The notes: generated from the sequence alone by a model not told the origin. DNA of 64,000 nt from a bacterium (GCA_013360195.1 JABWCQ010000014.1:35738-99737), one strand, 5' to 3'; positions 7,924 through 15,040 are shown, counted from the first letter of the stretch. Program-made: numbers and translations.

Positions 7924-7952
7924 AATATATAGTATAAACGTCCGTTTGTCAA
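7924..7952 (-). promoter_or_regulatory. Promoter of the phage-like module
   Basis: The minus strand reads TTGACA, 17 bases, TATATT. The -35 is part of an extended TTGACAAACGGACG shared with the promoter near 63450. It is the only clear promoter for the seven co-oriented genes. Confidence 0.7.
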
Positions 7953-8038
7953 GCCACTTCCGCATAAATTGCACAAGTTGTTGATTTGACAGAGACTTAT
8001 TTGACCGTTTGTTCAAATTGGTGCAAACTGAACGCATG

Positions 8039-8119
8039 TATAATATTGTTATGACGTGACTTACATTTTATTGAAGTTACGATTTTTGAGTCAAAAGAGA
8101 GGCGTGATGCCTCTTTTTT
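8039..8119 (+). ncRNA. Candidate small RNA of about 70 nt
   Basis: A perfect TATAAT (8039-8044, weak -35) predicts a start near 8051, and a terminator hairpin (AGAGGC/GCCTCT plus T6) ends at 8119. In between, GTGACTT and AAGTTAC can pair to form a second hairpin. No open frame with a ribosome site is present. The RNA is inferred from promoter plus terminator only. Confidence 0.4.
8098..8119 (+). terminator. Rho-independent terminator
   Basis: AGAGGC-GTGAT-GCCTCT followed by TTTTT, with no protein-coding gene upstream on the plus strand. Confidence 0.7.
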
Positions 8120-8259
8120 CGAGTACGGGAAAACAGGGAGTTATGTGTTAATTATTGTTTTTTATGGATTGAGTGAGTGAGGGTTGATTTGGCTGGAGAT
8201 AACAGTTTTGTTGAATTTGGGCGACATCATCGATTTGCTTCAGAATTCTCGTGATTGTC

Positions 8260-8288
8260 CATTGCGGGTCTGGAGACCCACAACGGCG
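8260..8288. repeat. Palindromic repeat, family D copy 1
   Basis: CATTGCGGGTCTGGAGACCC followed by ACAACGGCG. The core GGGTCTGGAGACCC is an inverted repeat. The second copy is at 47423-47452. Confidence 0.8.
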
Positions 8289-8300
8289 AAGTACGGGTAA

Positions 8301-8328
8301 GACGGCCGGAGGCCGTCGGTAGTGAAGT
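8301..8328. repeat. Palindromic repeat, family E copy 1
   Basis: GACGGCCGGAGGCCGTC followed by GGTAGTGAAG. The second copy at 9814 has the same flank. Confidence 0.8.
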
Positions 8329-8339
8329 TGTCTGACATT

Positions 8340-8382
8340 TTTACCCCCCATAATCCCCCCAGAGGACTGGGGGGAAATCAGA
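8340..8382. repeat. C-rich palindromic repeat, family A copy 3
   Basis: CCCCCC-ATAAT-CCCCCC-AGAGGACT-GGGGGG-AAATCAGA. It lies 11 bases after family E copy 1. Confidence 0.85.
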
Positions 8383-8425
8383 AGCGTAACTCCTCTCTGT
8401 ATTAGAGTTTAGGGGGCGGGTTCGT

Positions 8426-8454
8426 TTGATTTTGGACAAGAAAATTCGTATTTT
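8426..8454 (+). promoter_or_regulatory. Promoter of the lipoprotein gene at 8518
   Basis: TTGATT, 17 bases, TATTTT. The ATG follows about 60 bases downstream with GGAGGGA before it. Confidence 0.55.
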
Positions 8455-8517
8455 TGCAGGTTACATATTATTGGGGAAGTGTGCCTAATTGTGAGGAAGC
8501 CATAGTCTGGAGGGATT

Positions 8518-9738
8518 ATGCGTTACTTAGTACTCTTAGGGTTGAGTTTATTGATGCTGGGCTGTGAGGAAGAACCGCCGATTTACAACGGCAAACCGCG
8601 GACGCAGGATTTGATTGCGGTTGGAGTTGAAGAAACGGAGAACGGAGAAGTGTGGGTTCTTTGTCAGGAAGTAAGCCGGTGGAAGGAAGGCGCGGACCCG
8701 ATTCATTTGGATACATCGCCGATTTATGATCCGCCGTATTATTTTAACTCACAGACATTGAAGCTGCAGGCGGGCGGGAGACATTTTCAAAGTGTCGGCG
8801 GAGGGAATTACGAGTACGGATTGGTGTATTACTTTGACCGGGTCGCGGACGGATTTCTGCAGGCTGGAGTTAATTTCGGCAGTTGCTTTAATCACTCTGA
8901 AGTCGTATTGCCGACCATCACCGTGAGGGACGGTCAGTATCAGGAGATACTTGTCAGATTCGCACAGTTGTCGTGTGATTACAGCTATGCCTTCTATCAG
9001 AATTGGGACGAGATGCATATTTATCCGATGCACGTCGTGAAACTTGCAAACGGGAATTTACTCTATTGGGGTTTAGGCAGCACCGGATCGGCACGCCTGA
9101 CTTGTGTGACGGAATACGGTGAGGTGATGTGGTCGCAGCTATTCGATAGCCAGGAGCTTCATTGGACATCGGTGGTGAGTCTGCGCAACGGCGGATTTGC
9201 GATGGTGGAGCAATACAGCGAGATCGTGCGGTTCTATGATAACAACGGCGTTCACGGACACGACATCGAGTTCAATCGGACGGATGAGTACAGAGTGACA
9301 TCCATCGCGCAGCTTGGGAATGGGAATTTCATTGCCGGCGGAGTGAACATGACGAGCAACGATCCGCATTTGTGGTATTATACGGCAAGCGGAACGGAAG
9401 AGCGGGACACGACGCTGTATGTGGAAGGCTGTCAGGATTCGGTGGTGCTTTATCCTGCCGGTGAAAACATTCTCGTGGCCGCAAGCAACGGAACGATATG
9501 CAGTGAAACGGATCCGGTGCGGCTGATGCTGATCGACAGCGCATTTAACGTGATTGGAGTCGAGAGTTTCGGCGGCAGCGCGCATGTGGTGTTGAAGGAT
9601 ATCACGATTGCGGACGACGGTAGTATTTATTTGTGCGGAGCATTTGACCGCGGGATTGGAAGTTACTCGGCGTTGATCACAAAGTTCGACGCGAATTTGA
9701 ACGCGGTTTGGAGTACGATGGTGCATCCGAATATGTGA
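8518..9738 (+). CDS. Secreted lipoprotein, predicted beta-propeller
   Basis: A 406-residue protein with a lipoprotein signal peptide: lipobox LMLGC with Cys at residue 16. The mature part carries repeated strands of the type h-x-x-h-x-x-G-N/G-h-h-h-x-G (VKLANGNLLYWGLGS, VVSLRNGGFAMVEQ, IAQLGNGNFIAGGVN, ITIADDGSIYLCGAFD), typical of beta-propeller blades. It should sit in a membrane facing the periplasm or outside. No catalytic residues were recognised. Its own promoter and the repeat cluster downstream suggest a single-gene unit. Confidence 0.75.
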   Translation: MRYLVLLGLSLLMLGCEEEPPIYNGKPRTQDLIAVGVEETENGEVWVLCQEVSRWKEGADPIHLDTSPIYDPPYYFNSQTLKLQAGGRHFQSVGGGNYEYGLVYYFDRVADGFLQAGVNFGSCFNHSEVVLPTITVRDGQYQEILVRFAQLSCDYSYAFYQNWDEMHIYPMHVVKLANGNLLYWGLGSTGSARLTCVTEYGEVMWSQLFDSQELHWTSVVSLRNGGFAMVEQYSEIVRFYDNNGVHGHDIEFNRTDEYRVTSIAQLGNGNFIAGGVNMTSNDPHLWYYTASGTEERDTTLYVEGCQDSVVLYPAGENILVAASNGTICSETDPVRLMLIDSAFNVIGVESFGGSAHVVLKDITIADDGSIYLCGAFDRGIGSYSALITKFDANLNAVWSTMVHPNM

Positions 9739-9751
9739 CCAGCGGACGCAA

Positions 9752-9801
9752 ACCCCCATCCCCTGCCCTTCCCCCGTGAATGGAGGAAGAGGGAACAGAA
9801 G
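9752..9801. repeat. Repeat family F copy 1
   Basis: A pyrimidine-rich arm (CCCTGCCCTTCCCCCGTGAA) followed by TGGAGGAAGAGGGAACAGAAG. Partner copies are at 9894 and 12586. Confidence 0.75.
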
Positions 9802-9813
9802 CGGAGATACGAA

Positions 9814-9842
9814 GACGGCCAGAGGCCGTCGGTAGTAAAGTT
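9814..9842. repeat. Palindromic repeat, family E copy 2
   Basis: GACGGCCAGAGGCCGTC plus GGTAGTAAAG, differing from copy 1 at two positions. Confidence 0.8.
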
Positions 9843-9851
9843 TTCTGAAGT

Positions 9852-9895
9852 TTACCCCCCTTAGTCCCCCCATAGGAATGGGGGGAAATGGAGAC
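9852..9895. repeat. C-rich palindromic repeat, family A copy 4 (second subtype)
   Basis: CCCCCC-TTAGT-CCCCCC-ATAGGAAT-GGGGGG-AAATGGAGACC. The loop and tail differ from copies 1-3 but match copy 5. Confidence 0.85.
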
Positions 9896-9943
9896 CCCCA
9901 TCCTCATTCCTTCCCCCATGAATGGAGGAAGAGGGAACAGAAG
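9894..9943. repeat. Repeat family F copy 2
   Basis: Overlaps the end of family A copy 4. Its GGAGGAAGAGGG segment lies 12-24 bases before the next start codon and is the only ribosome-site-like sequence there. Confidence 0.75.
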
Positions 9944-9947
9944 AATT

Positions 9948-10178
9948 ATGTCATCTCATTGTGCTTATAGTTTTGCGGATTTATATGAGGCCGCATTTGG
10001 AGTGAAGCCATCGAAAGCCGCGTTGGACGAATTGTATGCTCTCACACAGGATGAGCGGAATGTTGTCGTGCGGGATTGGGTGCGGCGTGCGGAGTGGGAG
10101 ACTTTTGACGTGACGGGAACGGACGGTGTGGTATATGCGAGTTTTGGTCCGAAAGGAAGCGAGCCGTGCCGCAGCTGA
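9948..10178 (+). CDS. Small hypothetical protein coupled to the GT-C glycosyltransferase
   Basis: A 76-residue soluble protein starting MSSHCAYSFADLYEAAFG; the frame upstream of this ATG is repeat sequence. It has a helical first half (PSKAALDELYALTQDERNVV) and a short beta segment near the end. It overlaps the next gene by 13 bases (GTG start), with a ribosome site (AAGGAAG) inside its own 3' end, so the two are probably co-translated. No family was recognised; a role linked to the membrane glycosyltransferase is inference from coupling. Confidence 0.6.
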   Translation: MSSHCAYSFADLYEAAFGVKPSKAALDELYALTQDERNVVVRDWVRRAEWETFDVTGTDGVVYASFGPKGSEPCRS

Positions 10179-11716
10179 TGAGTCGGCGATGGGTTGCCGG
10201 TCTCGTATTCGCAGTAAGTCTTGTACCGACACTCTTCGGGCTTGTTGGCGAGGAGCGGATGCTCGCCGCGAGTTTTCACGACGACGCATACTATTATTTC
10301 AGAATTGCGGAGAACATCGCAGCAGGTAACGGGAGCACATTTGACGGTACAAATCCTACGAACGGATACCAACCGTTGTGGTGCTGGCTTCTGGTGCCCA
10401 TTGCGGCGCTGAAGGTTTACATTTTTCCGGGAAGCTACTTACTGGTTTACGGTCTTTTCATCGCAGGATTGACGGCGTTAGCGGCATTACTCATAATGAA
10501 AGTTGCCGAGCAAGCAAGCGGCGTTATTGCGGCAATGATTGCCGGCTCGCTGCTGCTTTACGGACGAACAACGACACTGTTTACAGGCGGCATGGAAGGA
10601 ACCGTGCTGGGAGTATTCATCCTGCTGTATGTGATGACCCTTCTTAAGCAAGCGGATATTTCATCGGCGGTATGGCTGTTGGGACTATTGGGGGCAGGAA
10701 TTGTTCTTAGTCGTGTGGATCATGCGATTGTAGTGAGTGGATTGGGATTATTCGCTCTGCGCGAACTTTGGACTAGCCCCTTGCATCCCTCGCGAGTCAA
10801 GATGTTGAAGAAGTGTTTGCCGATTATCTTGCTTCCGTTTGCGGCGTTGATATTTTACTTTGCGGGGAATTGGGTCTGGTTCGGTCATGCGATGCCGATT
10901 AGCGGAGCCATAAAAACTACGGGTGAGCTTTCGTTCCGCCCTGAACTATGGCTGCGGGACAAAGGAGTGCTGTTGCTTTGTGTATCGTCATTCGCTCTGC
11001 TGGTTTGGTTCGCTTTACGGACTCGTCTTGGGCGGCAAGGACCGGACGTGGAGCGGGTCTTTTTTCATTGGGCTTTGGGCAACGCAATGTATATGATGTT
11101 TCTGTTGGTGAGCGTTCGATGGGTGCTTGCGAACTGGTACTTTGTGTCACCGCTGCTTCAGCTTGCGGTGGTAATCGGCTGGGGAGTTGAGCGAGCGTTG
11201 ATGGGAATATCTCGCGGGCGAACTGCGGTGCAGTGGGGAGCCGCTATGTTGCTCGGGGTGTTTATCTTAAAGAGTCAGATTTCCCGTTTTGAGTGGCTGA
11301 ACCGGAGCGAAGGGACATTCCAAACGGAAGTGATTGAAGCGGCGAAGTGGTGCAACGAGCATTTGCAGAATGACGCAGTGATAGGTTTGGCGGATGCAGG
11401 CTATTTCGGCTATCACAGCAGACACCAGGTAACAAATTTGGACGGATTGGTGAACGGCTGGGATTACGTGGAAGCGTGCCGCGGTGGGAACGGGGTCGAG
11501 TATTTGCGGCGGCAGGGTGTGACACATGTTGCAACGGTGTTCGGGTCGCAAATCACGCACGACGGGGGTAGAATGAGCTATGAAATTCCGGCAGTCTTCG
11601 CGGCGAAGAATTCAGGCAACCGCTTTACTGCAAGCGAACAGTCATTAGTTTACAGGTCGTCATATGGTCAAGGCACAAGTTTCTCCGGCGAAATTGTGCT
11701 TTGGGAGGATAGGTAA
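10166..11716 (+). CDS. GT-C fold membrane glycosyltransferase
   Basis: A 516-residue integral membrane protein with about ten hydrophobic segments. The first extracytoplasmic loop has the acidic motif HDDAYYYFRIAENIAAGNG followed by an NPTNGYQPLW segment, characteristic of GT39/GT83-like GT-C enzymes. These transfer sugars from polyprenyl-phosphate donors to lipids or proteins on the outer face of the inner membrane. A soluble C-terminal tail of about 130 residues contains VIGLADAGYFGY. The GTG start at 10166 is favoured by AAGGAAG six bases upstream; an ATG at 10178 is the alternative. The substrate cannot be predicted. Confidence 0.8.
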   Translation: MPQLMSRRWVAGLVFAVSLVPTLFGLVGEERMLAASFHDDAYYYFRIAENIAAGNGSTFDGTNPTNGYQPLWCWLLVPIAALKVYIFPGSYLLVYGLFIAGLTALAALLIMKVAEQASGVIAAMIAGSLLLYGRTTTLFTGGMEGTVLGVFILLYVMTLLKQADISSAVWLLGLLGAGIVLSRVDHAIVVSGLGLFALRELWTSPLHPSRVKMLKKCLPIILLPFAALIFYFAGNWVWFGHAMPISGAIKTTGELSFRPELWLRDKGVLLLCVSSFALLVWFALRTRLGRQGPDVERVFFHWALGNAMYMMFLLVSVRWVLANWYFVSPLLQLAVVIGWGVERALMGISRGRTAVQWGAAMLLGVFILKSQISRFEWLNRSEGTFQTEVIEAAKWCNEHLQNDAVIGLADAGYFGYHSRHQVTNLDGLVNGWDYVEACRGGNGVEYLRRQGVTHVATVFGSQITHDGGRMSYEIPAVFAAKNSGNRFTASEQSLVYRSSYGQGTSFSGEIVLWEDR

Positions 11717-12580
11717 GTGAGAGAGTTTACTCGTATCAAGGAAGGTCTGTTTCGATTTGCTTGTCCGGTGCTGCTGCTTCCATTCTGTTTAAGTAGTACT
11801 CTCTTAGCCGCGGACTCGACGGCATCGGTGACGAAGATCGGGGACTACACGTTCACAACACGGGTGATGAATTTCGGGATGACACATGAATTGGCGGTGT
11901 CACACCGTGACAAGCCGGTGTGGAGTGTGGCCGAGTATTTTGTGAAGCTTCTGAACAGTGATTCGCTGGGACTGCCGCGCGATTTGACAGGAGACAGAAT
12001 TCAGGACGTGGTAGTGGAAACGTATTCGGGCGGCGCGCATTGCTGTTTTGCGCAATATGTGCTGTCGCTCGGAACGAAACTTGAAGTGCTCGACACGATT
12101 GAACACGCGGGACGCTGGTCGGACGCGGACAAGGACGGGCTGTGGGAAATTACAGCCAATGATTTGACACTCGACTATTGGAAACTGCCGCACAGCGATT
12201 CGCCGCTGCCGGAAGTAATTTTGGAATCGTCGCGCAAGGGATTTGTGCCGAGTGCGGAGCTGATGCAAGCCAATACTCCGACGGCGAGTGACGTGCTGCG
12301 GATGCTGCGCGAATCGCGGGACGGCAAGGCATGGAAGGATTACCAGAGTCTTCGGGAAGATGAGTCTCTGCCGGCTTCGATGGCGGTGCTGCACAGATAT
12401 TTTGTGGAGTTGATTTACAGCGGGAACGCGCAGCTTGGATTGGAGTTGCTCGAAACGGGATGGCCGCCGTTCATTCTTGGCCGCGAAGAATATATTCGCG
12501 ATTTGAAAACGGAGCTTCAGAAGAGTCCGTATTGGGGAGTGATTCAGGAGATGAACAGCGAATCGGAGTTTGTGAAGTAA
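11717..12580 (+). CDS. Secreted protein of unknown function
   Basis: A 287-residue protein with a signal peptide (hydrophobic residues 11-32, cleavage near LLAAD). The start codon GTG follows the stop of the glycosyltransferase gene directly, so the two form an operon. The segment LPRDLTGDRIQDVVVETYSGGAHCC is a common feature of bacterial exported proteins with FG-GAP-like calcium loops, and ADKDGLWEI repeats the acidic loop. The C-terminal half is helical. The family has no known activity that I can name. Confidence 0.7.
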   Translation: MREFTRIKEGLFRFACPVLLLPFCLSSTLLAADSTASVTKIGDYTFTTRVMNFGMTHELAVSHRDKPVWSVAEYFVKLLNSDSLGLPRDLTGDRIQDVVVETYSGGAHCCFAQYVLSLGTKLEVLDTIEHAGRWSDADKDGLWEITANDLTLDYWKLPHSDSPLPEVILESSRKGFVPSAELMQANTPTASDVLRMLRESRDGKAWKDYQSLREDESLPASMAVLHRYFVELIYSGNAQLGLELLETGWPPFILGREEYIRDLKTELQKSPYWGVIQEMNSESEFVK

Positions 12581-12585
12581 CTCAA

Positions 12586-12629
12586 GACCTCCTGCCCTTT
12601 TGCGTGAATGGAGGAAGGGGGAAGGGGAG
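12586..12629. repeat. Repeat family F copy 3
   Basis: CTCCTGCCCTTTTGCGTGAA followed by TGGAGGAAGGGGGAAGGGGA. It is more diverged than copies 1 and 2 and sits 36 bases before the ORF6N gene. Confidence 0.65.
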
Positions 12630-12665
12630 TTTGAGGTGCCTAATTGGAGTATCAAGTAGTTGCTT

Positions 12666-13169
12666 ATGACGAACCTCATTCCAATCGAACATATTGAAAA
12701 TAAGATACTTCTGATCCGTGGACAGAAAGTCATGCTGGACAGGGACTTGGCGGTATTGTATCAACTTCCTGTTCGGACCTTAAATCAAGCAGTAACAAGA
12801 AATTCCGATAGATTTCCAGAGGATTTCATGTTTACATTGACTGCTGAGGAGTTTGACAACTTGAGATCACAAATTGTGATCTCAAGTTGGGGCGGTATTC
12901 GCTACGTTCCCCGTGCCTTCACCGAACAAGGCGTGGCGATGCTGTCGAGCGTTCTGCGGAGTCCGCGTGCGGTGCAGGTGAATATTATGATTATGCGGGC
13001 CTTTGTGAAGATGCGCGAGCTGATTGCGTCTCACAAAGATTTGGCGGCACGGTTGGATGAATTGGAGAAGAAATACGACAAGCAGTTCTCAATTGTATTT
13101 CAAGCGATCCGGCAGTTGATGGAGCCTGAGCCTCCGAAGAAGAAGGGGGAGTTTGGGTTTCGGAATTGA
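12666..13169 (+). CDS. ORF6N-domain DNA-binding protein
   Basis: A 167-residue protein. The N-terminal ORF6N domain (residues about 7-95) has the usual IRGQKVMLDRDLAVLYQLP and NQAVTRNSDRFPEDFMF blocks, then RYVPRAFTEQGVAMLSSVLR. A helical tail follows, and the end is Lys/Pro-rich. ORF6N proteins are related to phage KilA-N/antirepressor DNA-binding proteins and are scattered among bacteria as single genes; their role is not settled. The coding sequence carries a 33-base near-perfect palindrome at 12857-12889, within the stretch coding NLRSQIVISSW. The ATG at 12666 is chosen over an upstream TTG. Flanking dispersed repeats suggest a mobile or recently acquired gene. Confidence 0.85.
   Translation: MTNLIPIEHIENKILLIRGQKVMLDRDLAVLYQLPVRTLNQAVTRNSDRFPEDFMFTLTAEEFDNLRSQIVISSWGGIRYVPRAFTEQGVAMLSSVLRSPRAVQVNIMIMRAFVKMRELIASHKDLAARLDELEKKYDKQFSIVFQAIRQLMEPEPPKKKGEFGFRN
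12857..12889. repeat. 33-base palindrome inside the ORF6N gene
   Basis: Left arm CAACTTGAGATCACAA, one central A, right arm TTGTGATCTCAAGTTG; all 16 base pairs match. It lies wholly inside coding sequence. Confidence 0.95.
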
Positions 13170-13202
13170 CGCCCCTTATGGAAGCGGGACAGGAAGCAGA
13201 GT

Positions 13203-13235
13203 GATCCTTCAGCCGCGGCGGCTTCAGGATGACAA
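13203..13235. repeat. REP-like repeat, family G copy 3
   Basis: GATCCTTCAGCCGCGGCGGC then TTCAGGATGACAATG. It has the family ends with a different GC-rich loop. Confidence 0.7.
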
Positions 13236-13264
13236 TGCGTTCTTGATTTGTGATCGCGCTTGAC

Positions 13265-13290
13265 GCGGGCGGATTGCCATCCGCCCCTAT
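13265..13290. repeat. Palindromic repeat, family B copy 1
   Basis: The core GGGCGGATTGCCATCCGCCC pairs GGGCGGAT with ATCCGCCC. Other copies are at 38295, 38341 and 46321. Confidence 0.85.
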
Positions 13291-13332
13291 AAATTTTCGA
13301 TTTCTTATTTTGTTCGTAATTCCTTAAACATT

Positions 13333-13377
13333 CTACCCCCCTTAGTCCCCCCATAGGAATGGGGGGAAATGGAGACC
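13333..13377. repeat. C-rich palindromic repeat, family A copy 5 directly before the P450 start
   Basis: Same subtype as copy 4. It ends 2 bases before the P450 ATG, so its AAATGGAGACC tail supplies the only GGAG ribosome-site-like sequence. Confidence 0.85.
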
Positions 13378-13379
13378 AG

Positions 13380-14630
13380 ATGCACACCACAGAGTATTTT
13401 AATGACATGATGACGCGGGACGTGATGAACGATCCGCATACGTACTATCATCACCTGCGCGCGCACGATCCGGTGTACTGGAATGAGAAGTGGGGCGGCT
13501 GGATGCTCACACGGTATAACGATATCGTCAAGGTGCTGCGCGATCCGGCGGGGTGGTCTTCGCAGAGAATCAAGTATCTTTCTGAAGAGATGCGTCCCGG
13601 TGACGAAGTGCGATTCAAGCCGATTTTCGACGTGCTGGCCAACTGGTTTATCTTCAAGGACCAGCCGGATCACACGCGCATTCGGAGACTGTTGAATCCG
13701 CACATGACACCGATTGCGCTCGAGAAATACAAACCGCGGATTCAGCAGATTGTGCACTCGGTGATTGACCGGATTGAAGCGGGCAAGAAATACGATATGG
13801 TCAAGGAGTTTTCGTATTTGATTCCGCTGACCGTGATTTTGAATATGCTGGGGATTCCCGAAGCGGATAAGGATCGCGACGACATCAAATATTGGTCCGA
13901 GCAGATCGGATTGCTGTTCTTCATTCGCGCCGATGAACCCAAACGCCGCGAGATTGCGTGCGAAGGGATTACGTCGTTCGTGGAATATCTGTCGCCGCTG
14001 GTCGAAGAGCGCCGCAAGCATCCGAAGGACGATATGATTTCGCTCCTGACACAGGCGGAGAAGGACGGGATTCTGAGCCGTGACGAAGTGATTTCGACCA
14101 CGATTCTGCTGGTGTTCGGCGGACACGAGACGACGACGAACCTGATTAACAACGGCTCGCTGGCGTTTGTTCATAATCCCGATCAGTGGGCACTGCTAAA
14201 GAAGAATCCGGGTTTAGCCGAGAGCGCGGTGGAAGAACTGTTGCGCTACGACACGTCGGTGAAGGCCACGGTGCGCTGGGCGAAATACGATCAGGAAGTC
14301 GGCGGCAAACAGATTAAGAAAGACCAGCGCTTGTTGCTCGCACTCACTGCGGCCAACCGCGATCCGGAAATTTTCCCGAATCCCGACAAGCTCGATATCA
14401 CGCGCAACCCGAATCCGCACGTGGCATTCGCGCACGGGATTCATGTGTGTATCGGCGGCCCGCTGGCGAGACTTGAAGCGGCGGAGACATTCCGGATTAT
14501 GGCGGAGCGGATGGAGCTGCCGCAGCTTGAAGCGAATATACTGGAATACCAGCCGGCGATTGTGTCAAGAGCCCTGAATGAGTTTCCGGTCAGTTGGAGC
14601 AGTTGTCCCATCGCCCATCACCCCGCATAA
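13380..14630 (+). CDS. Cytochrome P450
   Basis: A 416-residue soluble bacterial class I P450. The I-helix oxygen-binding motif GGHETTT is at about residue 247, the K-helix ExxR (EELLR) near 285, and the heme loop FAHGIHVCIGGPLAR has its Cys ligand near 357. It would insert one oxygen atom into an organic substrate using electrons from a ferredoxin. The 3Fe-4S ferredoxin gene 54 bases downstream is its likely partner; no ferredoxin reductase gene is present. The ATG at 13380 is chosen because the alternative upstream start lies in repeat sequence. The substrate is unknown. Confidence 0.93.
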   Translation: MHTTEYFNDMMTRDVMNDPHTYYHHLRAHDPVYWNEKWGGWMLTRYNDIVKVLRDPAGWSSQRIKYLSEEMRPGDEVRFKPIFDVLANWFIFKDQPDHTRIRRLLNPHMTPIALEKYKPRIQQIVHSVIDRIEAGKKYDMVKEFSYLIPLTVILNMLGIPEADKDRDDIKYWSEQIGLLFFIRADEPKRREIACEGITSFVEYLSPLVEERRKHPKDDMISLLTQAEKDGILSRDEVISTTILLVFGGHETTTNLINNGSLAFVHNPDQWALLKKNPGLAESAVEELLRYDTSVKATVRWAKYDQEVGGKQIKKDQRLLLALTAANRDPEIFPNPDKLDITRNPNPHVAFAHGIHVCIGGPLARLEAAETFRIMAERMELPQLEANILEYQPAIVSRALNEFPVSWSSCPIAHHPA

Positions 14631-14634
14631 CATT

Positions 14635-14678
14635 TTACCCCCCTTTCATCCCCCCAGAGGACTGGGGGGAAATCAGAA
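14635..14678. repeat. C-rich palindromic repeat, family A copy 6 directly before the ferredoxin start
   Basis: CCCCCC-TTTCAT-CCCCCC-AGAGGACT-GGGGGG-AAATCAGA. It fills most of the P450-ferredoxin gap and ends 6 bases before the ATG. Confidence 0.85.
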
Positions 14679-14684
14679 GAGCCC

Positions 14685-14912
14685 ATGTCCAAATACAAAA
14701 TCACGATTGACAAGAACCGCTGTGTCGGTTCGACGCTGTGCATGATGGAAGCGCCGGACATTTTCGCGCTGGATGAGGAGCATCAGGCACGGGTGGATAA
14801 TCCCGATTCGGATGACGACGAGGGAATTTTGGCGGCGGCGCATGCCTGCCCGATGAACGCGATTTTCATTGAAGAGATTGCCACGGGAAAAAGGATTTGG
14901 CCGCGCGCCTAA
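14685..14912 (+). CDS. 3Fe-4S ferredoxin, P450 redox partner
   Basis: A 75-residue acidic ferredoxin with three cluster cysteines: Cys13 and Cys19 in CVGSTLC and a third in AAHACPMNAI. The fourth ligand position of a 4Fe-4S site is not Cys, which is the pattern of single-cluster 3Fe-4S ferredoxins that feed P450s. APDIF after the second Cys and the very acidic loop PDSDDDEG are family features. It is co-oriented with and 54 bases after the P450 gene, so the two probably share a transcript. Confidence 0.9.
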   Translation: MSKYKITIDKNRCVGSTLCMMEAPDIFALDEEHQARVDNPDSDDDEGILAAAHACPMNAIFIEEIATGKRIWPRA

Positions 14913-14917
14913 GGTTT

Positions 14918-15040
14918 CTTTAGATTGAGGGGAGAATCTAAAGGAAAAGGGTGGTTTTGTTTAGATTGGGGGTTGCTATTTTAAGAGAAGTTAAGTTAAT
15001 TCTGACAATCTAAAGGAAAAGACCATTTTTCTTTAGATTG
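14918..15040. promoter_or_regulatory. Array of five CTTTAGATTG inverted elements before the Fic gene
   Basis: The 10-mer CTTTAGATTG or its reverse complement occurs at 14918 (+), 14935 (-, near match), 14959 (+, near match), 15006 (-) and 15031 (+). Alternating orientation makes two hairpins with A-rich flanks. It lies within 50-170 bases of the Fic start and could be an operator array or hairpin leader. Confidence 0.6.

Larger units (their letters stand above)
7883..8517. other. Divergent intergenic region with promoters, a small-RNA candidate and three repeats
   Basis: A 635-base gap between the phage module (minus) and a lipoprotein gene (plus). From left to right it holds a minus-strand promoter, a plus-strand TATAAT with a short hairpin-ended transcript, repeats of families D, E and A in a row, and a plus-strand promoter for the lipoprotein gene. 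No protein-coding gene is seen. Confidence 0.75.
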
